A DNA stretch of 64,000 bases from Terebella lapidaria (lineage: Eukaryota > Annelida > Polychaeta > Terebellida > Terebellidae). The notes under the pieces are model-generated. The model saw only the letters and a list, made by a program, of their open reading frames with translations, searched no databases and had not been told where the DNA came from. The stretch lies in the NCBI GenBank assembly GCA_949152475.1, contig OX424566.1, forward strand, positions 16,267,177-16,331,176, written 5' to 3'. The position numbers were made by a program, and so were the translations under genes. This document shows positions 1 to 8,412 of the stretch, piece after piece (within the stretch, counting starts at the first letter, position 1; the number at the start of each line of letters is the position of its first letter).

Positions 1-31
1 TGTCATTTAAAGACGTGCAATTTTTTATGCG

Positions 32-37
32 TTTATT
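32..37 (-). terminator. Poly(A) signal of the cysteine-rich peptide gene
   Basis: AATAAA on the minus strand, about 85 bases after the predicted TAG stop of the two-exon peptide gene. It is correctly placed to end that transcript, and the cleavage site would lie near or beyond the window edge. Confidence 0.5.
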
Positions 38-120
38 CGATACATATAGACCAGACGTCTGGAATTCAGTGACTCTGTAGCATTATCCATTTGGAGGCAA
101 CAGTCGTGTTTATGGTCTCG

Positions 121-462
121 CTAGAAATCTGTGCAGCAGGTAGTCTCAACGAGGACATGCTCACTAATAATGATGAAATAATACAGATGAAAAACAAATG
201 TAATAAGTAATTACCGATTATGACAATGAGCACCACAACAACGGCAACAAAAATAATTAAATCATCATTAAATGTGAATGCATACATACCAAAGCTCATC
301 TTTACAACCAGGCCAGCAGTATGAATACGGACATCCACTGGTGTCACATGAATACCGACAGCTTGCTTCCAACGCACATGTTGCGTATTGGAATGGTGTA
401 CATGCCTCCGTGGACAAAACGACCATCATCATCACCAGTGCCAGAGCGAATACAGCCTTCAT
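121..462 (-). CDS. Secreted cysteine-rich peptide, two exons
   Basis: I do not recognise the family. Exon 1 (462 to 290) starts at an ATG followed by a clear signal peptide of about 20 residues (MKAVFALALV, then a hydrophobic run ending STEA) and then a mature part with seven cysteines. Reading continues into GTATGT, a good splice donor at 289. A matching acceptor (TTATTAG) lies at 164, and exon 2 (163 to 121) restores the frame (phase 2), adds three cysteines and stops at TAG. The predicted product is 71 residues, about 51 mature, with ten cysteines, so all could pair in five disulfides. That even count supports the splice model. An AATAAA lies about 85 bases downstream. A CAG acceptor at about 478 suggests a leader intron. 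The scaffold could be an antimicrobial, toxin-like or other secreted disulfide-rich peptide; nothing in the sequence decides. Confidence 0.72.
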
Positions 463-694
463 GATTGATTGCTTAACCTGAAGCAAAACTGTCAGGATTC
501 TAGTTGTGACAGGAACAAGCAATTTCTTCAGATACGATTTTTTTTATTATTTGACATATGTATGTCCAACATATGTCAGTTCATAAATCTCAGCATATAC
601 TACAGGTCTACAGATTCTGATGGCACTGACTATGTCATATTTTCCCACAAGGCCAAACTTCGGTCTCACATGATACCACAAAAGGCATCATGAT

Positions 695-840
695 AGGTAG
701 ATAGAGGTATACGATGCTACCTTATGATTTTATATGACGCTACTTTACGACTTTCTTTGAATATCGCTACTTTACGACTTCCTTGAATATCGATATAATT
801 GGACGAAACAAGAGACATTATTATACCTCATGTTAGATCC
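695..840 (+). repeat. Dispersed repeat, ACGACTTTCTTGAATATCG family
   Basis: A short repeat with the phrase CTTTACGACTTTCTTGAATA (present twice in tandem here) followed by TCGATATAATTGGACG and AGAGACATT. The same sequence recurs at about 4005-4155 and 5573-5700, where a hAT-like element splits one copy. No coding potential is seen. Confidence 0.6.
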
Positions 841-1089
841 CCTGCCGTTGATCGGTCAGCAGTGAAACAAAACCTATATTACCCGTCAAACCTAACCCTG
901 TCTCTAGCAACGGGGAACATTGTCCTGCCATGAAACATTGTCAAAAATGTCTACCGCCGCGGTTGAAGACTTCCGAAAATTGCAGATGACTTATTACGTG
1001 ATTTGCGGATAAGTGTATAATGTCACAATAAAATTAGTGACATTCACAAACATATTGCTTATGTTCATTGAGGTGAGGGAAAGGAATTG

Positions 1090-1097
1090 TGACGTCA
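1090..1097. promoter_or_regulatory. Palindromic CRE-like site
   Basis: A perfect TGACGTCA, the cyclic-AMP response element core. It sits about 90 bases left of the foldback element with no gene start identified beside it, so its use is unproven. Confidence 0.25.
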
Positions 1098-1183
1098 CGA
1101 TGGGTCATTACGTTTTCCATACAGCTGTAAGAATACGGGAGATCCTGCGAACAGGCGGTGGATACGATAAGATGGCGCAGGTT

Positions 1184-2319
1184 CACAGGGAGGAACCGTT
1201 TGTCTGATTCTATGTGCATTATTCTGATTCTATGGGCAAAAAGTCTGATTCTATGAGCAAATTGTCTGATTCTATGGGCAAATAAACAAGTAAGCGGTGG
1301 GGCACCAGTAAAACATGCTGGATCAACGACAAATTTCTCAACACAATCTGATGGCATATGTTCTATTTACTCCATAAATCATTGCAGAATATGGATTATG
1401 TTCAGTTTCTTATGCAGTGTTTACCGTTGTTCATACATTTGTCGCACAAAAGTGGATTGGCCAGGTGGTGGAGCAGTTATCCATAATAAATCACCAATTG
1501 CAAAGCGTTCACACTAACCTACCTGGGTATCTGGACAACAATTAGTCCAGTTGACATTCTGATTGTTCCTGGACGTGAAATCAGCTACCTAATCAAACAA
1601 AATTGATCATAGATTAAAAATAACAGAAACAAACCTGATTCTATGGGAACAAACCTGATTCTATGGGTAGGTTTATTTGATAACCATGGAACTATGGGCT
1701 AAGATCTGTCATCCATGTTATTGAACTTCTCCTAGAAACAGAACATAAAATCAAGCTTCAATACTATATTTATTCAGGATCATCATCGAGAATCTCTTAG
1801 TTCCATGGCTAAAACAACAACCTTCCCATAGAATCAGGTTTGTTCCCATAGAATCAGGTTTGTTTCTGTTATTTTTATTCTATGTCCAATTTTGTTGGAT
1901 TACGTAGCTGACTTCACGTCCAGGAAGAATCAAAATGTTAACTGGAATAATTGTCGTTCAATTGTGGTCAAGATATCCTGGTAAGTTACTGGAAGCGCTT
2001 TGTCTTTGGTGATTTATGATGGCTAACTGCTCCACTGCCTAGCCGTTCCATGTTTGCGCAACAGATATATGAAAAGCGGTGAACACCCCATAAGAAACTG
2101 AACATAAATCATATTCTGCAATGTTTTAAGAAGTAAACAGAACATATGTCATCAGATTGTGTTGAGAAATTAGCCGTCGATGCAGCATGTTTTACTGGTG
2201 CCCCGCAGCTTACTTGCTTATTTGCACATAGAATCAGACAATTTGCTCATAGAATCAGACTTTTTGCCCATAGAATCAGACAAATGCACATAGAATCAGA
2301 CAAACGGTTCCTCCCTGTG
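1184..2319. mobile_element. Foldback (long inverted repeat) element with 5-bp TSD
   Basis: The left arm (from CACAGGGAGGAACCG at 1184) and the right arm (ending CGGTTCCTCCCTGTG at 2319) are inverted copies of each other over about 500 bases. They are separated by a short centre near 1700-1780. Each arm holds several tandem copies of TGATTCTATGGGCAAA or variants. AGGTT flanks both sides (1179-1183 and 2320-2324), a 5-bp target-site duplication. Translated arms give similar short open frames (FAHRIRQFAHRIR) that only reflect the tandem unit. There is no transposase, so the element is non-autonomous. The arms are diverged, so it is not very young. Confidence 0.8.
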
Positions 2320-2324
2320 AGGTT

Positions 2325-2700
2325 TGAATATTGCAGCACACCAATATTGGGGCAGATGGACATGAAAATTTGTCATCATGTTTGGGATGGTATATAGATG
2401 ACACTGTTATAATATATGGTTATCCCGAAAATCTGCACAATCCATTTTGTAACATAGTCACCATTCCGTCCCGCATATTAGATATTAGTTTCCGAGGTTT
2501 GAAGAATTATCACCCACAGGAAAATGTATGGCACTCGACTCAAAACTTTCCCCGAATTCGCAATATTATCCAGTTCAAAATGAATAATAAGCTCCAGAAA
2601 AAAATCATACGGTTGACACTTTCAAAATTCAATCTATATGTCAAATGGATTGTGCATTTCAAATTAATGACATAAAAAGTGAGGGTCGCCGTGGCAGAAT
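2325..2700. other. No recognisable feature
   Basis: AT-rich sequence with one short open frame (114 codons on the plus strand) of low complexity and no recognised domain. I see no splice context or repeat that explains it. Confidence 0.4.
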
Positions 2701-2728
2701 TTTTGGTACGCCAGAGGTTGACCTATCG

Positions 2729-2766
2729 TGACGTCACAACACTCAGTGGAAGATTTATAAAGGGAG
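2729..2766 (+). promoter_or_regulatory. CRE plus TATA promoter-like pair
   Basis: TGACGTCA at 2729-2736 is followed 19 bases later by TTATAAAGGG (TATA at 2756). This is a compact CRE/TATA arrangement of the kind found in cellular promoters and retroelement LTRs. The following 300 bases are GC-rich and continue to about 3660 without a recognisable protein. It could drive a non-coding or element-derived transcript. The call rests on motifs only. Confidence 0.35.
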
Positions 2767-3353
2767 TCACTACTCCAAAGCGCGTACAGAGCACAATGCA
2801 TATATATATATATGTAAACTTCGGCGGGCGCCCACTACAGGGCGTCCGGCACTACTCTACGGAACACTACAACCAGGTACAGTCAGCTCGGAACGAGTCC
2901 GGCCGTCATACACTACGACATAACATATGCATCTCACCAACACCTTAACTACAACATGCATATTACACAGTTATGGTAATGTAGCCGTATGTAGAGCCTG
3001 AGATGCCATGGGAGCGGCACCACAGAACCCTGCATGTGGGCATGTTGCTTGCCGGCCTCGCCGAAGGCACTGTCACAGAGATGGAACTCTGAGCCAGCCC
3101 GACGGTCTGCCAGAGCCTGTGTGGAGAAGAGACTGGCGATCCACAGGGCTTGCGCCCCCGAGTCAGCAACTGTCTCTACCCCAGCCCGGGCCCCCAATGG
3201 AAATCGTCCCCAGGGCCCGCGAGGGCTTTACCCAAGACACAGGGACGTAAAGCTCATGGCGAGCCTCTCGTCCTGCCTCTCGGCTTGCTCTGAGACAATC
3301 TCACAGACCAAGACAATGCTCGCGTATATATCCAGCCAAGAGGCGGGAGGAGA

Positions 3354-3515
3354 AACTAGGTCAAACCATTGTTATAGTTTACTGGGCGCGATTGAGTACA
3401 GTGCGTTGCTGGGCAACGCACGCTCCGAACTGAAGCGATCTAAAAATAGGCGGTAAAACTGGTTAGTGTTTTGCAAAGAATCCTGCCGCAATCTTTGGGC
3501 AAAATCGCCACATTA
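3354..3515 (+). repeat. Direct repeat, copy 1
   Basis: About 160 bases (beginning AAACTAGGTCAAACCATTG) recur almost unchanged at 3703-3866. Both copies contain the dyad GCGTTGCTGGGCAACGC. The 190-base spacer is GC-rich and holds two CTTAAGG sites. The pair could be a short terminal direct repeat or a local duplication; no tRNA primer site or gag-like frame was found beside it. Confidence 0.6.
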
Positions 3516-3702
3516 CCCCCTTCTTACAATGTTGATCCCCAACATGTTCCGCCCGCGCCCAAAATGCTCGAAACCCGACGAAGGCTTCACATGGTGGGGG
3601 CCGGAAGAAGGCAAGATGGCAACACCCGGAAGTCACGTCGCAAAAGACTAGGACCTTAAGGGGCCCTTTCGGAAGAATGGGGAACGACCCCCGGACTTAA
3701 GG

Positions 3703-3866
3703 AGTAAACTAGGTCAAACCATTGTTATAGTTTACTGGGCGCGATTGAGTACAGTGCGTTGCTGGGCAACGCACGCTCCGAACTGAAGCGATCTAAAAAT
3801 AGGCCGTAAAACTGGTTAGTGTTTTGCAAAGACTCCTGCCGCGATCTCTGGGCAAAATCGCCACAT
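3703..3866 (+). repeat. Direct repeat, copy 2
   Basis: Second copy of the repeat at 3354-3515, with only scattered substitutions (for example GATCTCTGGG for AATCTTTGGG). The copies end together at AAAATCGCCACAT. Confidence 0.6.
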
Positions 3867-4452
3867 ATATATATTGAAAAATATCATTGCTATCATGTAT
3901 AACTCGCATATAATGAAAAAAAACCTGAATATTAATTTTTCCTCCGTCCAGCGTCTTTAAAAGAGACATTCCCTGCACTACCTACCTTCAAGTATAATAT
4001 ATACTATCATCCTTACGATTTTATATGAAACCATTTTACGACTTTCTTGAATATCGATATAGAGAGATGGAACAAGAGACATTGGAACAAGAGACATTGT
4101 GATCGTGGAAACCTTAAAAAACATTTCTTGCACTAACTACATTCAAATATTTTATATACTATCCAGACATGGGGTAATCGTATTCAAATATATTCGAATA
4201 CCTTTTCACAAGTATTCATATTCCAATACTTCTATTGAATCCATGGTGTATTCATATTCGTATTCGAAAACATGGTCAAAGTATTCATAATTGGAATACT
4301 TTCATGAAAACTATTGAATACATTACATAGAGGCTCATTTTCGACCCTTTCCACAGTCCCAATTCACACCGCCAGCTCAATTCCGAACACTTACACTGAA
4401 TTTGCGCCCCTCCTCCCCTCTCCCCCTCTACTGCCCATACAACAATAATCTA

Positions 4453-4918
4453 ATGGACCATTTCACAGGGACTCCCGCCAAATATTTCGGAAGTCTGAAA
4501 ACGTTAACATTTTTGGACCAATCAGAAGCGAGGGGCTTTGAATCAAATTCAACCGTTTTGTGCATAAGTTCAAACGATAAATGTGCACATATATACATCG
4601 CATTTAGATAAAGTAAGCCTTTGCCTCGACTCGTATGGCCTAAATATATTATCCAAACACAAATGTATCTGCAAAATGTCACATTTTGTTGGTATATGCC
4701 CATTCTTCCATTCTCAACGGTCTTTTTGCATATAACCATACCGCGTGACTGCTTGAGCGTGCACGCGGCTAAGCGCGCGGATGCTGCTTGAGACAACTTC
4801 GGATGCCATGGAAGCGCGTGTTCTGCCCTCAGTAGCCATTGGTCTGTTTGAACTACGGAAATTACCGAGTAATGCCAGATATTCATGAGGTCCGAGTGGG
4901 CTCTGTGAAATGGTCCAT
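4453..4918. mobile_element. TA-target MITE inside the hAT-like element
   Basis: Terminal inverted repeats ATGGACCATTTCACAG and CTGTGAAATGGTCCAT are flanked by TA on each side (4451-4452 and 4919-4920). It is 466 bp long with no transposase. The minus-strand open frame of 165 codons that spans it has no recognisable domain and is judged accidental. TA duplication and size fit a Tc1/mariner-type MITE. Confidence 0.7.
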
Positions 4919-5037
4919 TAACCATACACGCTGGCTTGTTAGACCAGTTAATCTTTTCAAAACATGGTGTGTGATCTCATCTGGAAGGGGAGATTCTGAC
5001 TGTGGTATATTATTTCTTGTATAGTCTTTCATTTTTA

Positions 5038-5425
5038 AGGCCAAAAAAAAGTATCATGGTTCTGGTTATTGGGGTCCCCGAAAAAGTGATGCGATGACGC
5101 GATCTTCTTCTTTTTTATTTTCTTTTTTTATTGTTAAAATTGGCGGCCGGTGACTGATCCGGTCAAATATGGCCCACCATTTTAACCTAAAATTGGCTGT
5201 TAATAAGCGACCCGGTTGAACACTCGGGACCATTTTACTTGATCATTATCTCCCAAAAATCGGTGTACGGGTGTCAATTTACTAAAAAAAAAAGAAGAAG
5301 AAATTCAGCCCTCTAAAAGTGATGCGCCCGATTTTTTTTTTTGGTTTAAAAAAAACGAGTGATGCGCAGGGTTAAAACTGACGCGCACGCCTAACCAGAA
5401 CCATAATACCTTTTTTGACCTAATT
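5038..5425. mobile_element. Inverted-repeat MITE with poly(A/T) interior
   Basis: The left end (about GGCCAAAAAAAAGTATCATG, then GTTCTGGTTA) and right end (TAACCAGAAC, then CATAATACCTTTTTTGACC) are inverted relatives. The interior has A/T homopolymers and GTGATGCG motifs. The exact termini and target duplication could not be fixed. It is nested in the hAT-like element. Confidence 0.5.
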
Positions 5426-5699
5426 ATGTCATTTTTGATCCTCAAGTTCCTGACTGATATCTCTGTCCTGGATGCCATATTTTCACAAGATGACCAAGAT
5501 GACGTATCCATGTAAAAGCGAAGTATTCATATTCATATTCGAATACATTTCAAAGTATTCGCCACATGTCTAATACTATCATCCTTACGATTTCATATGA
5601 TGCTACTTTACGACTTTCTTGAATATTGATATAATTGGACGGAAATAGAGACATTGTGATTGTAGAAGCTTTAAAGAGACATTTCCTGCATCATTACAA

Positions 5700-6335
5700 A
5701 ATACATTTCGTTACTATTTTAGTGATATTATGAATCAAACCGTTATCCTGTCATTATAACAACTATTATTACCCATAAACTTTCCGAATGAAACAAAGCT
5801 TCATCAGCTAATTTGAAATGAAACTTCATTTGCTTTGGAATGAACAAATATACATCAGATGGCTTAAGCATATGTGCTAAAATGTTACCTTGTGCTGCAG
5901 AGTTGGCGTAAGTCGAAGCAGGAAACAGTTCTCAAATTTGCTGAGAATGTTCAGGCATCGCTCGGCTGGCATATTTATACGACAACACATCTTGATGTCC
6001 TTGCTTTCTTGAATGAATTCGGAGATACCATCGCTTGACACCGACGTTGGTGATGATTTTATTGGTGGTAATCACCCCTTAAGATGTGTCCATAAATGCT
6101 TTACAACTCAGGTCTTTGCTAAATTGAATGTGAATACCTTAAACACGTGCGGGGGAAATAAAGCGTTTGATTCAATACCTCTGAGTTAGTTATCTGAAGA
6201 TGACACGATTGCTGTCTGTTTATTGTTTAATTTAATTGATACCATCATTTGGCACCGAGGCTAATTGTTTTCCAACCTTGATTTTATTAGTGGTAATCAC
6301 ACCGTCCATATGTGCCAATTCAAGGTTCAAGGTTC
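5700..6335. repeat. Intergenic stretch with one diverged direct repeat pair
   Basis: Sequence near 6030-6090 (TTTTATTGGTGGTAATCAC) recurs diverged at about 6275-6325 (TTTTATTAGTGGTAATCAC), each preceded by GATACCATC and followed by TGTGTCC or TATGTGCC. No gene is seen. Confidence 0.45.
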
Positions 6336-6337
6336 AT

Positions 6338-7231
6338 TTATTCATTTATTGGACCTGGATAAATGAACCTTAGGAGGCGGCCAAAGAAGTTAGAGCCTTG
6401 ACCATGACGATTAACACCCCAGTGGCTGTCAGGAACTGGATGGACAATGTGATACCCTTCAGGTAGACTCATCAGAGTGTCACGGAACAATTTGGAAGAA
6501 TTAAACTTAACTTGAAGAAACTGAGGCATGATTCCATTCTAACTTTTATGCCAGAAGGGAGACAGGCTAGGAATTTCACTAGCCAAACGTTTAGCCACTC
6601 CTGCATCAGAAGCCCTAAGGATCCGATTGGCTAGGTGTTGACAGTCATGGTACCGGGCTTTGTGATACTGATAGATGTGCTCAAGACTAGGGAATCTCAT
6701 ACCACGATAGGATATTATACATGGGAAGATATTACTAAGTGGGTGTTTGTGACCTTTAACCTCACAAGTCTGAAGTTTTTATTGAGAGTTAGAGTTTGAA
6801 ATAGGGGAATTTGGAAGAGTGGAGCTTTTGAATTTCTGGATGGTGGAAGCCTGAAGTTTTTTGCCGAAATGAGATTGAGCTTGCTGAATGACGAGAGCTA
6901 CAGAATTTGCAATGTCTGAATCAGATAAACATAAAGAGGAAATGTGGGCCGAAAGGTTTTGAATTGAGCTCTCGTAGTGTTCCACCAATTGTTCGGTCAC
7001 GTTTCGTACCCGATTTTGAAAAATTTTGGAGATTTTTTGTTTGATTAGAGGACCAGAACAAGCAGGTTTAATGAAGTCATCCAGGTGTTGTTGTTGTTTT
7101 TTACTGAAAGCGCTGGTGACTTGGCCTTGAGACTGCTGGAGCATTAGTGAAAGATGGTGAAAGCATTGAAGAAGAGTGTAAAAAGAAAGGAAGTGAGGAG
7201 GTTTAGAAAGAGCCATGATACGTTTCAGCAA
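6338..7231 (-). pseudogene. NADAR (YbiA-like) domain protein, two in-frame stops
   Basis: A single minus-strand frame runs from about 7231 to 6338, broken only by a TAA near 6780 and a TAG near 6537. The N-terminal 140 codons are helical with no recognised domain. The C-terminal part reads GHKHPLSNIFPCIISYRG, FPSLEHIYQYHKA, NRILRASD, a KF stretch, then DSHWGVNRHGQGSNFFGRLL, the ordered motifs of the NADAR superfamily. Bacterial members cleave N-glycosidic bonds in riboflavin intermediates or remove ADP-ribose from guanine. Codons around both stops remain in register, so decay is slight, or a stop could be read through. It lies directly beyond the ATT-repeat 3' tail of the CR1-like LINE. Whether it was a host gene or a mobile-element passenger is open. 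Confidence 0.65.
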
Positions 7232-7234
7232 TTA

Positions 7235-8308
7235 ATTTTGAAAGTATTATTATTATTATTATTATTAAAACTTATAAAGCGCCAATTATACACATCATGT
7301 AATCAAAGGCGCTGTACAATTGAGGAAACAAGATCAGTTATAAGCAATACAAAATAAATGTGTCTTGAGCTTAGATTTGAAAGTTTGGTAGCTAGTCAGC
7401 AGGCGAATTTCTTGAGGCAATTTATTCCAAATACTGGGACCGGCAACAGCCAATGACCGATCAGCAAATGTTTTCCGTTTCGTGCGAGGAACGGACAGGA
7501 TACGCTGTTGGGATGCAGACCGAGTGTCCCGTGTAGGCTGGTGGATGTTTAGGAGTTCCTGGAGATATGACGGACCCGAACCACTGAGGCAACGGAAGAC
7601 TAGACATGCAATCTTGAACTGACATCTGAAGCTTATTGGAAGCCAGTGTAACTTGGTGTAACTCATTTTGATAGGTGTGCTGAGCTGCCCAAAATAAGGA
7701 ATTCTGTTTTATCAGTGTTCATATGAAGGCGATTTTTATTCATCCATTCATTTGTTGATACTAGACTGTGTTCCAAGTTACTTATGCAGCGAAGAAAACC
7801 ACATCCTGGGTATGCAGAACTGTACATAGAATGATCATCAGCGTAGCCGAGGATGTCGACGTTGAAGTAATCCTGGAGTGTACTAGCATACACCGTGTAC
7901 AGGACAGGGCCACAAATACTACCCTGGGGAACTGACATCAGAAGCTCCACGGGAGTAGAATAGTCACCTCCGACCAATACCTTGGCAAAACGAGGACGCA
8001 GGTATTTGCGAAACCATGACAGTGCTGTGTCCCTGACACCAAATTTATTCTGGAGGACGTCAAACATTATATCATGTTTGACTGAGTCAAACGCAGCTGA
8101 CAGATCTATACATACTAATGCTGTTAATCGCTGACTTTCCATGTTCCAAAGTACATCATTCACCAGCTTTAAAAGAGCAGTTTCTGTACTGTATGATTGT
8201 CTGTATGCTGACTGGTATGACGGGAGAAGTGTAAATTCCTCGAGAAATTTGATGAACTGACTGAGACAAGCTTTTTCTACCAATTTTGAGACAAAGGTCA
8301 GGTTGCTA
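7235..8308 (-). pseudogene. CR1-like LINE A, 3' half: reverse transcriptase and 3' end
   Basis: Open frame 8283-7663 carries reverse transcriptase blocks: the YQSAYRQSYSTETALL region, a palm motif LSAAFDSVKHD, VPQGSICGPVLY and the catalytic GYADDHS. Frame 7666-7334 carries the C-terminal signature LHWLPISFRCQFKIACLVF. Between them the frame shifts and about 100 or more residues seem to be missing, so an internal deletion is likely. The 3' end shows GGCGCTTTATAAGTTTT and an (AAT)n tail at about 7240-7265, typical of CR1/Rex-type LINEs that end in a microsatellite rather than long poly(A). The 5' half resumes at 12813, because LINE B is inserted in the codon run after NYRP. Confidence 0.85.
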
Positions 8309-8412
8309 ATTTTTTTTATTTTTTTTTTATTTTTTTTATTTCAGACAGTGTTCTGTCCATAGTTACAATAATAAAAACAATAAAAAGATACAAACAGTGG
8401 ATGTACCAGACA

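Larger units (their letters stand above)
4164..5572. mobile_element. Non-autonomous hAT-like element
   Basis: The element begins CAGACATGGGG and ends CCACATGTCTA, imperfect terminal inverted repeats of hAT style. It is flanked by ATACTATC on both sides (4156-4163 and 5573-5580), an 8-bp target duplication as hAT elements make. Subterminal regions are rich in TATTCGAATA-like motifs on both sides, plausible transposase binding sites. No transposase frame is left. Two smaller inverted-repeat elements (4453-4918 and about 5038-5425) lie inside, and the host sequence is the dispersed repeat also seen at 695-840. Family assignment comes from TSD length and end sequence, not from a protein. Confidence 0.72.

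Noticed and set aside
3405..3425. RFX X-box-like dyad GTTGCTGGGCAAC in the direct repeat
   Set aside because: The spacing is one base short of the usual 14-bp X-box, and both copies simply come from one duplication, so conservation means nothing.
4428..4925. 165-codon minus-strand open frame
   Set aside because: It spans a TA-flanked MITE inside a hAT-like element, has no recognisable domain and is probably chance.
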